A DNA stretch of 64,000 nt from Parasedimentitalea psychrophila (GCF_030285785.1 NZ_CP127249.1:1-64000); one strand, 5' to 3'. Shown: positions 18,535 to 29,078, counted from the stretch's first letter. Translations and numbers: made by a program. Notes: generated by a model not told the origin, from the letters alone.

Positions 18535-19283
18535 GTCTGGTCACCTTAAAAGACCTGAGCATCCGTCACAGCGGCAATCCGGTCTTAACGGATGTCAATT
18601 TCAACATCACCAAAGGTGAGATCGTCACTTTGGTCGGGCCAAATGGCTCGGGTAAATCGACGCTTTTGCGGGCCATCATCGGCGCCCTACGGCCAAGTTC
18701 CGGCCAGGTGATCCGCGCGCCCGGGTTGCGCATCGGCTATGTGCCGCAAAAACTGCATATCGACGCCACCCTGCCCCTGACCGTGCGCCGTTTTCTGAGC
18801 CTACCAAAACGGGTGTCCAATTCTGTGGCAGAACAGGCCCTCGACCAGGCCGGAGCGGGCCAACTGGCAGGCCGACAGATGTCGCGCCTGTCTGGCGGCC
18901 AGTTTCAACGGGTTCTGCTGGCCCGCGCATTGTTGTGTGATCCGCAATTGCTGATCCTAGACGAGGCGACGCAGGGGCTGGATCAGCCCGGTTCCGCCGC
19001 GTTTTACCAGCAGATCGAAACCGTGCGCCAGCAATTGGGCTGCGCCGTCCTGATGGTCAGTCATGAATTGCATGTGGTGATGGCGGCTTCTGATCGGGTG
19101 ATCTGCCTGAATGGCCACATCTGCTGCGAAGGTGAGCCCGAACATGTGGCCTCGGCCCCCGAATACCGCGCCCTGTTTGGCACCGGAACCCAAGGCGCAC
19201 TGGCGCTGTACCGGCACGAGCACAATCATTCGCATGACAGCGATTGCGGTCACGACCCCCACAGACACAAGGCCGCAGAATGA
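18531..19283 (+). CDS. znuC: Zinc ABC transporter ATP-binding protein ZnuC
   Basis: A 250-residue ATPase of the zinc importer. Walker A is GPNGSGKST, the signature motif LSGGQFQRVLLARAL, Walker B LLILDEATQGLD, and the switch His lies in LMVSHELHVV. The C-terminal tail is His-rich (HEHNHSHDSDCGHDPHRHK), which is common in zinc transporter subunits and may bind zinc. ATG 18531 overlaps the zur stop by four bases, and its own TGA overlaps the znuB ATG, so the three genes are translationally coupled. Confidence 0.95.
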   Translation: MSLVTLKDLSIRHSGNPVLTDVNFNITKGEIVTLVGPNGSGKSTLLRAIIGALRPSSGQVIRAPGLRIGYVPQKLHIDATLPLTVRRFLSLPKRVSNSVAEQALDQAGAGQLAGRQMSRLSGGQFQRVLLARALLCDPQLLILDEATQGLDQPGSAAFYQQIETVRQQLGCAVLMVSHELHVVMAASDRVICLNGHICCEGEPEHVASAPEYRALFGTGTQGALALYRHEHNHSHDSDCGHDPHRHKAAE

Positions 19284-20086
19284 TGCTATTTGACAGTTTT
19301 CTGATCTACCCGGCGCTGGCCGGTCTTGGGGTTGCCATCGCTGCGGCGCCGCTGGGCTGTTTTGTGGTCTGGCGCCGGATGGCCTATTTTGGCGACGCCA
19401 CCGCCCATGCCTCGATCCTTGGGGTCGCCCTGGCGCTGAGCTTTGAGATGTCGATCTTTGCCGGTGTGCTGATTGTGGCCCTGTTGATGGCCGCCACTGT
19501 CTCAACCCTCAGCAATCGAGGCTATGCCATGGATACGATATTGGGCGTACTGGCCCATTCGGCGCTGGCCTTCGGCCTGGTGGCAGTGTCATTTTTGCAA
19601 GGCGTGCGGATTGATCTGATGGCCTATCTGTTTGGCGAAATTCTGGCGGTGGATCTGCTTGACCTCACGGTGATCTGGGCCGGCGCCCTGCTGGTGCTGA
19701 CCTTGCTGTGGTGGCGCTGGTCGGCCTTGCTGACCGCCACACTGAACCCGGATCTGGCCTATGCCGCAGACATCGACCCGCGCCGCGAGCAATTGGTGCT
19801 GACTTTGGCGCTGGCGCTGGTTGTCGCGGTGGCCATCAAGGTTGTCGGCGTGTTGCTGATCGCCGCATTGTTGATTATCCCCGCCGCGGCAGCCCGCCCC
19901 TTTGCTGCCACCCCGGAACGCATGGCGCTGATGGCCGCCGCTATTGGCGCGATATCCGCTCTTGGCGGGTTGCAACTGGCCTTTGTTTTCGACACCCCCA
20001 CCGGGCCAACCATTGTATGTCTGGCGGCGATGTTGTTTGCCCTGTCCAGTGTCGCCAGCCTGCTGTTTCGCGGCAGCTCCGCCTGA
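19280..20086 (+). CDS. znuB: Zinc ABC transporter permease ZnuB
   Basis: A 268-residue inner-membrane permease of the ABC-3 metal family, with about eight hydrophobic segments (for example LAGLGVAIAAAPLGCFVVW, TLALALVVAVAIKVVGVLL, LLIAALLIIPAAAARPFA). The motif WRRMAYFGDATAHASILGVAL is typical of the ATPase-contact region in ZnuB/TroC proteins. ATG 19280 overlaps the znuC stop. It is convergent with the hybrid kinase gene and only 17 bases separate the two stops. Confidence 0.95.
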   Translation: MMLFDSFLIYPALAGLGVAIAAAPLGCFVVWRRMAYFGDATAHASILGVALALSFEMSIFAGVLIVALLMAATVSTLSNRGYAMDTILGVLAHSALAFGLVAVSFLQGVRIDLMAYLFGEILAVDLLDLTVIWAGALLVLTLLWWRWSALLTATLNPDLAYAADIDPRREQLVLTLALALVVAVAIKVVGVLLIAALLIIPAAAARPFAATPERMALMAAAIGAISALGGLQLAFVFDTPTGPTIVCLAAMLFALSSVASLLFRGSSA

Positions 20087-20103
20087 CGCCGCCCTCTGGA
20101 GAA

Positions 20104-22383
20104 TCAGGTTCCGGTTCTTAATACATCTCCGGTTGCCAATATCTTTTCAATGGCACCCCACAGAGCCTTTTTATTGATCGGTTTGCTCAGAAACCCATCC
20201 ATGCCGACCTGCAGACATCTCTCCTTGTCTGCAGACATAGCATTGGCGGTCAGCGCAATGATCGGACAATGGTCAAGGCGATCTGCAGCCTCAAGCTCGC
20301 GGATGATCAACGTCGCTTCCAAACCGTCCATTTCCGGCATCATCATATCCATCAACACCACGTCAGGACGCGAGTCGCGGTACATTTGAACAGCTTCGAG
20401 CCCATTGGCCGCCACCAGAATTTCAGCCGGTACATCCTTTAACATCTTGCGCACCACCAGTTGATTGATCTTGTTGTCCTCAGCCAGCAGCACCCGCAAT
20501 GTCTTGCTCCCCTGGAAGTCTCTCACCGGGTCGGGGCCGGGATCAGCCTGCAGCGGAGCCAGGTGCAAAGACCGGCTGATCACACTGTGCAACTGCGCCG
20601 ACCGTACCGGTTTCAGGGCCAGCTCATAGGGGCCAAGCATCCGTTTTGTTTCTGCATCCAGGGATTGCTCGACTGACGACAAGATCACCAGAGGCAGGTT
20701 CGCATGTTCAGGAATAGCGCGGATCCGACAGGCCAGTTCCCGGCCATCCATACCCGGCATCTGGTAGTCCTGCAGCACCAGATCAAATCTCTCACCGCGG
20801 GCCCGAGACGCCGCCAAAATCTCCAGAACTTCCCCCCCCGAAGACGCCAGAGTACAGTGCATGCCCCAGGTTGTCAGCCGCTCGAAAAGGATCGTGCGGT
20901 TCAGCTCGAGGTCATCAACAACCAGAACTTTCAACCCTTTCAGGTCAAGATTATCAGCCCAGACAGGTTCGCAATTTTCACCGCTGGCCAACAACGGCAG
21001 ATGCATTGTGAACACCGAACCTGCCCCCGGATTGGACTGGGCCGAAATCGATCCTCCCATCAATCGCAGCAGCCGTGTGGAAATCGCCAAGCCCAGACCT
21101 GTGCCTTCAAAATTCCGGGTTGCGGCACCGTCCACCTGCTCGAAAGCATTGAAAATATGCTCCATTTTATCTTCAGGAATGCCAATTCCGGTGTCGGTGA
21201 CAGTTATGGCCAAATCACAGAGATCACCGTTCATGCCGCCGGAGACATCAATAAAAACATACCCGTCCAAAGTGAACTTAACCGCGTTGCCAAGGATATT
21301 GGTAATCACCTGCCGAACCCGGCCCACGTCACCCTCAAAAACCGCCGGCAGATCGGGGTCATACCGCAGGGTAATTTCCACCCCTTTTTCGACAGCCGTC
21401 GGCGACAGCAATGTCACCACGTCTTCCATTGAGGTCTGGAGATTAAAGGTGCAAGATTCCAGCTTCATTTTACCGGACTCAATCTTTGAGAAATTGAGGA
21501 TATCATTGATGATGGTCAACAGCGCCGCGCCGGATGTGGCGATGGTCTCCGCATACATCTTCTGATCTTCGTCCAGTTCGGTCTCCAGGATCAGTTCCGC
21601 CATCCCAATCACCCCATTCATCGGAGTGCGAATTTCATGGGACATATTGGCCAAGAACTCGGACTTGGCCCCATTGGCGACATCCGCGGCCTCGCGGGCC
21701 TGCTCCAGGGCAAACTCGCGTTCGTCTCGTTCGACAAAGGTATCCTCCATGACCCCAACCGAAAAATTCAGCGCCGAGTACTCTCGCGAGGCGTACCAGG
21801 GCAACCGCATGGATGGTCGCTTCAGGCCGGAAATCGCATCTGACATCCGTTGATGGATCATCTGCAGCGGCCGCATCGCCAGCATATGGATCAGGTACAA
21901 GACCAGCAGCGACAGCGCCGCAACCGTCAGCACTGTCCACAGAATCGTCTGATGTACCCTTTGTTGCAGCATGATCTGGCCTTCGGCGGTGGACCATTTG
22001 ACAACCATATGGGCAAAAACCATGCCTTCCCATTCAATTGGCCGATCATACAACACAAAACTTCCGGGTTCCCCCGCCGCCGCCGTCCGGGCCGCCGCAA
22101 TGACTATCCTGTCTTCATTCAGGATCTGGATTGTCAAAATATTGGGATTGCGCGCAATGGCCTCGGTCAGGCCGGTTTCCAGCACCGGCACGTCCTCGAC
22201 AATAATGGCATCCAGCATCAGGCCGCCCAGCAAGGAGACCGTGAGATCCGCCTGCGCAGACAGTTGCTGCGTCATTCTCTGTGTCTCGTAGCGACGTGCC
22301 AGATCACCGACGACCCAGGCGACCAAAGAGGCCGCCAGCGCCATCGACACTACAATTTGGAAAAGGATACCCGTTCGCTTCAT
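20104..22383 (-). CDS. Hybrid sensor histidine kinase with two receiver domains
   Basis: A 759-residue membrane kinase. Two membrane segments (about residues 7-27 and 148-168) enclose a ~120-residue periplasmic domain. A short linker leads to the HisKA domain with His249 in [18 protein letters not shown], then the ATPase domain ([36 protein letters not shown]). Two receivers follow: [19 protein letters not shown] with [13 protein letters not shown], and [15 protein letters not shown] with [13 protein letters not shown]. There is no Hpt domain, so a separate phosphotransferase is expected. It follows a PhnD-like binding protein by 22 bases, which suggests that protein presents the ligand. An in-frame TTG directly precedes the ATG. 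Confidence 0.92.
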   Translation of the reverse strand: MKRTGILFQIVVSMALAASLVAWVVGDLARRYETQRMTQQLSAQADLTVSLLGGLMLDAIIVEDVPVLETGLTEAIARNPNILTIQILNEDRIVIAAARTAAAGEPGSFVLYDRPIEWEGMVFAHMVVKWSTAEGQIMLQQRVHQTILWTVLTVAALSLLVLYLIHMLAMRPLQMIHQRMSDAISGLKRPSMRLPWYASREYSALNFSVGVMEDTFVERDEREFALEQAREAADVANGAKSEFLANMSHEIRTPMNGVIGMAELILETELDEDQKMYAETIATSGAALLTIINDILNFSKIESGKMKLESCTFNLQTSMEDVVTLLSPTAVEKGVEITLRYDPDLPAVFEGDVGRVRQVITNILGNAVKFTLDGYVFIDVSGGMNGDLCDLAITVTDTGIGIPEDKMEHIFNAFEQVDGAATRNFEGTGLGLAISTRLLRLMGGSISAQSNPGAGSVFTMHLPLLASGENCEPVWADNLDLKGLKVLVVDDLELNRTILFERLTTWGMHCTLASSGGEVLEILAASRARGERFDLVLQDYQMPGMDGRELACRIRAIPEHANLPLVILSSVEQSLDAETKRMLGPYELALKPVRSAQLHSVISRSLHLAPLQADPGPDPVRDFQGSKTLRVLLAEDNKINQLVVRKMLKDVPAEILVAANGLEAVQMYRDSRPDVVLMDMMMPEMDGLEATLIIRELEAADRLDHCPIIALTANAMSADKERCLQVGMDGFLSKPINKKALWGAIEKILATGDVLRTGT

Positions 22384-22405
22384 CAAAGAATGTCTTTCAT
22401 GCTCT

Positions 22406-23305
22406 TTAAAATAAGGTGCTTCGGGTCATTGCTCGGCGGACAAAATCGAAATCCGCATCGGTGCCCTCCAAAAATCCGTTTTTCGAAATCTGGCGCACGA
22501 TCTCATCGTTCTCAGACGAGAGCATGACCCGTCGCATGGCTGCCACAATCCGGGGCGGCACATCTGCACTGGCCAGCCAGGGTTTGGTGACATTATCAAA
22601 CGACACCAGCTCCCGAATGGGGACTCCTTTGGCAACCAGCTTCTTGTAAGTGCTCTCTTTCAGGGCGCCAGCAGAGAACCGGCCGGCCCCCACTGCTTCG
22701 CCAACCAGATCATGGCGACCAAGGTAGGCAAAATCCTGCAGCGCGGCACTGCTGATGCCAGCCTCCAGCAGATGGGCCTGCGCCAGGTAGCGGCCAATCG
22801 TCGACAGCTCATCGCCAAAGGCAAAGCTGCGTCCGGACAATTGGTCCAGCGATTGAATGTCGCTGTCCGCATGAACCACGATGACACCTTTGAAACGCTT
22901 GGCGCCATTTTTGGATTCCATTGTCACCAATTGAACGCCCGAATTTCGCGCCATGACATGCACATAAGAGGCTGGGCCAAAACGGGCGAAATCCACCTCG
23001 CCACTGGCCAGCTGGTCAATCCCGGCTTGGTATTCCTTGGCGATTTTCATCTTGATGGTGACCGTTTCCCCCAGCTCCATGCTCATCCGTTCGGCCAGGA
23101 ACAATAGGAACGGGCGATATTGCCGAACTGTGTCGGTTGGTTTGTCGGCGGCATAGGTGCCAAAAGTCAGAGTCAGATCTGCCTGGGCAGTCATTGGCAG
23201 GGCACTGAGCCCGGCGGCAATAGCAACAGCCCCGAGCTGGGCGGCCAAGCGACGTTTGGGCAAGTAACGACTGATTTTTCGAACAATGGAAAATACAAAG
23301 GTCAT
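22406..23305 (-). CDS. PhnD/PtxB-like periplasmic substrate-binding protein
   Basis: A 299-residue exported binding protein of the phosphate/phosphite/phosphonate family. The signal peptide ([19 protein letters not shown]) precedes [34 protein letters not shown], the serine-rich turn in [16 protein letters not shown] and [19 protein letters not shown] are typical of PhnD-like proteins. No permease or ATPase gene is nearby; the next gene is a hybrid kinase, so it more probably acts as a ligand-presenting sensor subunit. AGGA upstream of ATG 23305 supports the start. Confidence 0.85.
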   Translation of the reverse strand: MTFVFSIVRKISRYLPKRRLAAQLGAVAIAAGLSALPMTAQADLTLTFGTYAADKPTDTVRQYRPFLLFLAERMSMELGETVTIKMKIAKEYQAGIDQLASGEVDFARFGPASYVHVMARNSGVQLVTMESKNGAKRFKGVIVVHADSDIQSLDQLSGRSFAFGDELSTIGRYLAQAHLLEAGISSAALQDFAYLGRHDLVGEAVGAGRFSAGALKESTYKKLVAKGVPIRELVSFDNVTKPWLASADVPPRIVAAMRRVMLSSENDEIVRQISKNGFLEGTDADFDFVRRAMTRSTLF

Positions 23306-23464
23306 AACGTTTCCTCAGGTTGCAAGTCTGCCACTTAATCCAGTTGATTCCCAAACCCAACCTGATCACACCAATTAGAAGATAAGGTTAACTTGATCCA
23401 AATCCCCCCCCAATTTGCCGCTTTGAGTGATTTCTTCTGGTCCGTTAACCAAACGGTAAGATTC

Positions 23465-23482
23465 ATGACGTTTTCATGACAA
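23465..23482 (-). promoter_or_regulatory. Candidate Pho box
   Basis: The minus strand reads TTGTCATGAAAACGTCAT, with two GTCAT units spaced 11 bases apart, as in PhoB sites (CTGTCAT-N4-CTGTCAT). It sits in the 227-base divergent region, 160 bases before the PhnD-like gene and about 50 before the rhodanese-YidC fusion gene. A TTGACA at 23484-23489 on the plus strand could be a -35 element for the fusion gene. Confidence 0.4.
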
Positions 23483-23532
23483 CTTGACATAAGTTTTATG
23501 GACCGGCGCAAAATCGACCGGCGCGGACACAC

Positions 23533-26500
23533 GTGAAAAATTACATTGAACCCTTTCTCCTGCAGTGGGCTACCCGGTTCAGCCGTGCAATTGCGGCTGC
23601 CGCCGCAGCGGTTCTGCTGCTGCCCGCCACCGCACACGCAATCCCCTCACCCGAACTGGTGATCGGCTCCGTCTCCTCCCTGGGGCAGGTGCTTGCCGTT
23701 GGCTTTGCGATGCTTTCAGGCGTCGGCGCACTGGTCGCGACAAAGCTTGGCTTCGCGCCCAAAAAGGGCGGAGCCGCATTGCGTTACCCGGTCCGGCTGA
23801 TCGCAACCCTGGTCCTTTTTGCAGGCGGGCTATTGGCCCTAAACTACTGGCAATACACAAAACAGGCCTCGACTGAACTGGCCCGATTACAGGCCACCCT
23901 GGTGCGACCGGCACAGTTTTCCGGCACTTCGATCAAGGATGCCACGCTGAAGGAAACCAGCTTTTTAAAGCAAGAGGATCATCCGTTGGCGATTTCAACC
24001 CGGGAGGCAGCTGCTTTGCTAGAGGGCGGTGTTACGCAGTTTTACGATGTCCGTGAAACAGGCGAAAACGCCATGGGCACGCTTCCGGGTGCAACCCACA
24101 TCCGGTTCCCAGATTTCCTGCAGTCGCAGCCGGTGACCGGCAATCAGCCCGTCGTTCTGTTCTGCCACAATGGCAACCGCAGTTCGGAAACCTGCGAAAA
24201 ACTGGCTGCAATGGGTATTGACTGCCGCTTTATCTCAGGCGGTATTGAAAAATGGATTGTTGAGGGCAACGGCTTTAGCGACGCGCAGGTCAAATCGCTG
24301 TCCGACCTGCGCGCCATTCCAGAATACCCAGGCAAGGACGTCTTGCTGGGCACCGATGATTTCAAATCACTGCTCGACACCGAAGCCCTGCAGATCGTCG
24401 ACACCCGCTATCCCGGCGACTTTGAAACCGGCCACCTGCCGGGGGCGGTGAACATCCCCATTCGCGCCCTGCCAACGGACGAGCTGATGCGTCGCATTGA
24501 GGCGCTGGACCCCAGCAAACCCACCATTGCCGCCTGCTATGATCGCCGCAGCTGCTTTATGGGTCAGGTGCTGGGGCTGGAACTGGCACAAAAAGGCTTT
24601 GATTTCCGTGGCCGCTATACCCTGCCGTGGGAGTTCTTTATTCCGCCCGCACCAAAACCGCATATTCAGGACTGGCAAGCGGCCCAACAGCTAGGCCTGT
24701 GGGATCAGGCTATATCTGCCGTTGCTACCGGATTGCTGTGGATCCACGCGCGCAGCCATATCCTGCTGGGGCTATTGGGTCTGTCACTGCTGACCCGGTT
24801 GCTGATCCTGCCGGTGGCGCTGAAATCCGAACGCGATCAGATCACCACCGCCGCAACTGCGGATGAGCTGAAGGCCGTCAAGGATAAGCTGACCGGCGAT
24901 CCGGTCCGCAAGGCCCGCGCGGTGCAGGCCTTTTACGCAGACAAGGGGCTGACCCCGATGCGCAACCTGACGGCGCTGCTGTTCCTGCCGGTGATGATGA
25001 TCGGTGTATCCGCTGCCCAACAGGCCAGCACCACACTGCAAATCCCGTTCCTGTGGATGTCGGATCTGGGCCAGCCCGATCCCACCTTTATTCTGCCGCT
25101 GCTGTTCACCGCGCTGGCCGGGATCTATCTGGCCTGGGCCGTGGCCAAGACCCCACGCCAGACCATGCTGTGGCTTGGTCTTGGCATGCCGGCGCTGTTT
25201 GCCATGGTGTTTGCCCTTGGTGCAGCGGCCAACGCCTATTTGTGCTGCAGCCTGACGCTGCTGCTGGTGCAACGCGCCTATGTCACCGGCCTGTTCAGTC
25301 GCCTGCGCCAAGCTCTTGCGGTTCGCTCACACAAGACCGCGCTGCGCAGCCTGCCGCGTGGTGTCATCCCCATGGGCTATAGCGAGGAACTGGCAAGCTC
25401 GGGCAACAAAGCTCTGCGGCTGTCGATCCTGAAAAACGCCGGCCTGCCGGTGCCCGGCGGTGTTGTGGTTCGGTCTGAGGCGATTGCCGATCTCCGTCAG
25501 ATGTCTGCTGCCCAAAAAGATGCATTTGCGGCGCAAATCTGGCGTCTTGCCGGTGAAAAACCCTGTGCGGTGCGCAGCTCGGCCAGCAACGAAGACGGCG
25601 CCGATCAAAGCTTTGCCGGGGTGTTCGATTCCGTGCTGGATGTGACAGCTAACACCATGCGCGATGCGCTGGACCAGGTGGTCGCCAGCTTCACCTCTGA
25701 CCGCGCTGCCAGTTATGATCTGGGCGCCACTGACGAAAACGCGGGCAATATTCTGGTGCAGCAGATGGTGCAGTCGGAATACGCCGGAGTCATGTTCACC
25801 CAAGACCCCACCGCCCCCGGTATGGTTATGATCGAATGGGTCAATGGCTGTGGCGAGGACCTGGTCTCGGGTCGCGTCACCCCAACCTCGCTGCGCTTTG
25901 GCCGCTATACTGGCATGCCCGCCGATGCCGAGCAGGATCAGACCCTAGACCTGGCCCCACTATTGGAATTAGGCCGCCAGATCGAGCAGACCTTTGGCTG
26001 CCCCCAAGACGTGGAATGGGCCTATGCCGATGGCCAGTTTCAGATCGTCCAAAGCCGCGACATCACTACGCTCAATCTCGGCTCCGAGCAGGAAAAAATC
26101 CGTCTCGCCGAATGGCGCGGCGTGTTGGACCGCTTTGCCGATGCCGATCCGGATCGACCCATACTGGAACAGGATGAAATGTCCGAGGTGCTGCCGCGCC
26201 CCACCCCGCTGTCCTTCTCGCTGATGGGGCGCATGTGGTCGCCCGGTGGCAGCGTCGATCTGGCCTGCCGTCAACTGGGAGTGCCCTATGGCCTGCCCGA
26301 AGGGCCGGATGGCCATATGGTCAACCTGTTTGGCAAAACCTACGTTGATGTGGCGCTGAAACAGGGCATGACGCTGAACGTCAGCACCTCCAAGGCCAAA
26401 CAACTGCGCAAGCAGGCCCGGCCGATGGTCGAGACGTTCCGGGGTGAAGTGATGCCCGAACTGGCCGCGCAATTGGCCCTGTGGCAGGCGGTGGATTATA

Positions 26501-27564
26501 CCGCCCTGCCGCTGCCCAAGCTGGTTGAGACCATCGACACGCTGCAACAATTGCTGGTGCAGGACATCTATGTCGAAGCTGAAAAGATCAACATTCTGGC
26601 CGGTTTCACCATGGGCGAGGCCAGTGCGGCAGCGCAAGACAATCCCGCCCTGCGCGCGCAGCTGATGCAGGCTGCACTGCCCAATGCGCCGTCTAGCCTG
26701 ATCGCCAGCTGCAGGGGAAAATCCGCCCAAACACGGGCGTTGCAACTGATGGGCCACCGCTCAATCTTTGACTACGAGCTGAGCTCGCCGCGCTATATTG
26801 AGGCCCCTACCCTGCTGTGGTCGCTGCTTGACACCACGGCAGACCTCGCCCCCACGACCCCGCCACCTGCAAATCTGCCGGGAGAGCTAAGCGAGGTGCT
26901 GGAACTGGCGGTGGCCTTCCAGGATCTGAAGGAACAGGCCAAACACGAAGCCCTGCGCGTGGTCTGCGAAATTCGCCGCGCTGTGCTGGCCCTTGGCCGT
27001 GTCACCAAACTGGACGCGTTGATCTTTCACCTGACACTGGATGAGTTGCTATCCGCTGACTGGAGCCAGCCCGAGGCTCGACAGACGGCGCAAATCCGCA
27101 AGGATCAGGCCGAGCTGCGCCAGAAATCGGCCCCCACGGCGGTCAGCCTGACCCTGCGCGACTGCGAAATGCTGTCACTGGGCAGGCTAGCTCAAGCAGG
27201 CGATGACAGCCTTGGCGGCACCTGTGTCTCGGGCCAGCAAAACGTCACCGGGCGGGTGTTCTGGGTCGAGGACGAAAGCGCCATTGACCCGGCCACATTT
27301 GACGGCTTCAGCGATGGGGACATTCTGGTTTGCCGGATGATCAACCCTGCCTGGCTGCCAATGGTGCAGCGCTCCGGCGCGGTGCTTTCCGAGGTCGGCG
27401 GCTGGCTCAGCCATATGGCGATTGTTGCCCGCGAGAAAGACATCCTGATGCTGGTGGGCTGCAAGGGGCTGGATCAACTGGAGACCGGCAGTCGGATCAA
27501 GGTCAGCAATGACGGCACCATTGAAATGGCTCAGATCACCGAGTTGAAAGTTGTCTCGGCCTGA
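23533..27564 (+). CDS. Rhodanese-rhodanese-YidC-like-PEP-utilizing fusion protein
   Basis: This 1343-residue protein joins modules normally found apart. Residues 1-110 hold two or three hydrophobic segments. Residues ~150-255 are a rhodanese with candidate Cys211 (LFCHNGNRSSE), and ~275-375 a second with Cys335 (AACYDRRSCF). Residues ~405-600 resemble YidC/Oxa1: LTRLLILPVALKSERDQ, ARAVQAFYADKGLTPM, then FLWMSDLGQPDPTFILPLL. Residues ~620-860 are a pyruvate-phosphate dikinase N-terminal ATP-binding domain (GNKALRLSILKNAGLPVPGG, CAVRSSASNEDGADQSFAG, VEWAYADGQFQIVQSRDI). A middle region recalls rifampin phosphotransferase, and ~1235-1340 is the swivelling domain with His1294 (GGWLSHMAIVARE). No PEP-binding barrel follows. 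The GTG start is within a divergent promoter region. Function is unknown. Confidence 0.88.
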   Translation: MKNYIEPFLLQWATRFSRAIAAAAAAVLLLPATAHAIPSPELVIGSVSSLGQVLAVGFAMLSGVGALVATKLGFAPKKGGAALRYPVRLIATLVLFAGGLLALNYWQYTKQASTELARLQATLVRPAQFSGTSIKDATLKETSFLKQEDHPLAISTREAAALLEGGVTQFYDVRETGENAMGTLPGATHIRFPDFLQSQPVTGNQPVVLFCHNGNRSSETCEKLAAMGIDCRFISGGIEKWIVEGNGFSDAQVKSLSDLRAIPEYPGKDVLLGTDDFKSLLDTEALQIVDTRYPGDFETGHLPGAVNIPIRALPTDELMRRIEALDPSKPTIAACYDRRSCFMGQVLGLELAQKGFDFRGRYTLPWEFFIPPAPKPHIQDWQAAQQLGLWDQAISAVATGLLWIHARSHILLGLLGLSLLTRLLILPVALKSERDQITTAATADELKAVKDKLTGDPVRKARAVQAFYADKGLTPMRNLTALLFLPVMMIGVSAAQQASTTLQIPFLWMSDLGQPDPTFILPLLFTALAGIYLAWAVAKTPRQTMLWLGLGMPALFAMVFALGAAANAYLCCSLTLLLVQRAYVTGLFSRLRQALAVRSHKTALRSLPRGVIPMGYSEELASSGNKALRLSILKNAGLPVPGGVVVRSEAIADLRQMSAAQKDAFAAQIWRLAGEKPCAVRSSASNEDGADQSFAGVFDSVLDVTANTMRDALDQVVASFTSDRAASYDLGATDENAGNILVQQMVQSEYAGVMFTQDPTAPGMVMIEWVNGCGEDLVSGRVTPTSLRFGRYTGMPADAEQDQTLDLAPLLELGRQIEQTFGCPQDVEWAYADGQFQIVQSRDITTLNLGSEQEKIRLAEWRGVLDRFADADPDRPILEQDEMSEVLPRPTPLSFSLMGRMWSPGGSVDLACRQLGVPYGLPEGPDGHMVNLFGKTYVDVALKQGMTLNVSTSKAKQLRKQARPMVETFRGEVMPELAAQLALWQAVDYTALPLPKLVETIDTLQQLLVQDIYVEAEKINILAGFTMGEASAAAQDNPALRAQLMQAALPNAPSSLIASCRGKSAQTRALQLMGHRSIFDYELSSPRYIEAPTLLWSLLDTTADLAPTTPPPANLPGELSEVLELAVAFQDLKEQAKHEALRVVCEIRRAVLALGRVTKLDALIFHLTLDELLSADWSQPEARQTAQIRKDQAELRQKSAPTAVSLTLRDCEMLSLGRLAQAGDDSLGGTCVSGQQNVTGRVFWVEDESAIDPATFDGFSDGDILVCRMINPAWLPMVQRSGAVLSEVGGWLSHMAIVAREKDILMLVGCKGLDQLETGSRIKVSNDGTIEMAQITELKVVSA

Positions 27565-27576
27565 CCTTTGAAACAA

Positions 27577-27613
27577 AAATGGCCCGCCTGCCAGAGTGGC
27601 GGACGGGCCATTT
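27577..27613. terminator. Bidirectional terminator between convergent genes
   Basis: AAATGGCCCG at 27577-27586 pairs with CGGGCCATTT at 27604-27613, with further partial pairing inside. A-rich sequence on the left and T-rich on the right let it serve both the fusion gene and the leftward polysaccharide genes. Confidence 0.78.
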
Positions 27614-27640
27614 AGACCAACGACCTAGAGCCCAGCCCCT

Positions 27641-29062
27641 TTAGCTGCGCGCATAAACATCATCGTAGCGAATGATATCGTCCTCACCCAGATAGCTGCC
27701 GGTCTGCACCTCGATCAGCACCATCGGCAGTTTGCCGGGGTTTTCCATTCGGTGCACCGCGCCCAGCGGGATATAGACCGACTGGTTTTCCGTCACCAGT
27801 TTCACCTCACCGTCCACCGTCACCTTGGCGGTCCCTTCAACCACGATCCAGTGCTCAGAGCGGTGATGATGGCTTTGCAGGCTCAGCGCCGCACCGGGAT
27901 GCACCACGATGCGCTTGACCTGGAACCGCTCGCCCACCACTAGGCTCTCAAACCAGCCCCAGGGGCGGTGATCCTTGGGAAAGGCGGTCGCCTGAGCCGC
28001 CTGCTTCTCTTTCAGCGCCGCCACTGCCAGCTTCACGTCTTGCGCCCGGCTGACATCCGCCACCAGCACCGCATCCGGCATCGCCACGGCAATGATGTTC
28101 TTCAGCCCGATACCGACAACTTCCAGGCCCGCGTCCTCGGACCTGAGCAGGCTGTTTTCGCAGTCGATCGCGGTGGCATTGGGCGACAGCACCACGCCAT
28201 TCGCATCCGGCCCGGCCTCGCGCCAGACCGCATCCCAGCCGCCCAGATCGGACCAGCCGGCGGCAAAGGGCACAACGGTCAGGTTATCGGCCCGCTCCAT
28301 CACCGCATAGTCAATAGAGATATCATCGGCGCCGCCCCAGGCCTGTGGATCCAATCGCAGGAACCCAAGATCGGGCTGCCCCTGATCCACCGAAGCCTGC
28401 ACCGGATCCATCAGTTCTGGCGCATGGGTGCGAAACGCATCCACAATCGTCTGCACCGAAAACAGGAAGATACCGGCGTTCCACAGGTAGTTGTCCGCCG
28501 CCAGCATCTGTTCTGCCGTCTCGGCATCGGGTTTCTCGACAAAGCGCTTCAGCCCAATGGCCCGCGGCGAGAAATCACCCGCGTCCCCCTGCAGCTCCAG
28601 ATAGCCATAGCCGGTTTCGGCGTGGGTCGGCTTGATACCAAAGGTCACCAGCTGCCCCTCACGCGCCGCCGCCTCACCTGCTGCCACCGCAGCGCGAAAG
28701 GCTGCGGCATCGGGCACCACGTGATCTGACGGTGCCACCAGCATCAGCGCCTCGGGGTCGGTCTTTTGCAAATACAGCGCCGCCGCCAGAATAGCCGGAG
28801 CGGTATTGCGGCCCTCGGGCTCGATCAGAATGGCACCGGGATCAATGCCTACCTGCGCCAATTGCTCGGTCACGATAAAGCGAAAATCCGAGTTGGTCAG
28901 CACCAAGGGCGCGCCGTAGCCATCCCCGGCCAATCGCTGCGCCGAGGCCTGAAACAGGGTCGTCTCCCCCAACAGTGGCGAGAATTGTTTTGGGTAGCTT
29001 TTACGCGACAGCGGCCAAAGCCGGGTGCCAGAGCCGCCGCAAAGAAGAATGGGGGAAATCAT
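27641..29062 (-). CDS. manC: Mannose-1-phosphate guanylyltransferase / mannose-6-phosphate isomerase
   Basis: A 473-residue bifunctional type II enzyme making GDP-mannose. The N-terminal nucleotidyltransferase domain starts with PILLCGGSGTRLWPLSRKSY (GGSGTRLWP nucleotide loop) and has FVEKPDAETAEQ. The C-terminal cupin isomerase domain has HPGAALSLQSHHHRSEHW and VYIPLGAVHRMENPG. Length is usual. It lies 16 bases after the GDP-fucose synthase gene in the same direction and supplies the substrate for Gmd. A cytoplasmic enzyme for a capsule, LPS or exopolysaccharide. Confidence 0.95.
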   Translation of the reverse strand: MISPILLCGGSGTRLWPLSRKSYPKQFSPLLGETTLFQASAQRLAGDGYGAPLVLTNSDFRFIVTEQLAQVGIDPGAILIEPEGRNTAPAILAAALYLQKTDPEALMLVAPSDHVVPDAAAFRAAVAAGEAAAREGQLVTFGIKPTHAETGYGYLELQGDAGDFSPRAIGLKRFVEKPDAETAEQMLAADNYLWNAGIFLFSVQTIVDAFRTHAPELMDPVQASVDQGQPDLGFLRLDPQAWGGADDISIDYAVMERADNLTVVPFAAGWSDLGGWDAVWREAGPDANGVVLSPNATAIDCENSLLRSEDAGLEVVGIGLKNIIAVAMPDAVLVADVSRAQDVKLAVAALKEKQAAQATAFPKDHRPWGWFESLVVGERFQVKRIVVHPGAALSLQSHHHRSEHWIVVEGTAKVTVDGEVKLVTENQSVYIPLGAVHRMENPGKLPMVLIEVQTGSYLGEDDIIRYDDVYARS

Positions 29063-29078
29063 AAAACGATCCTAACCG

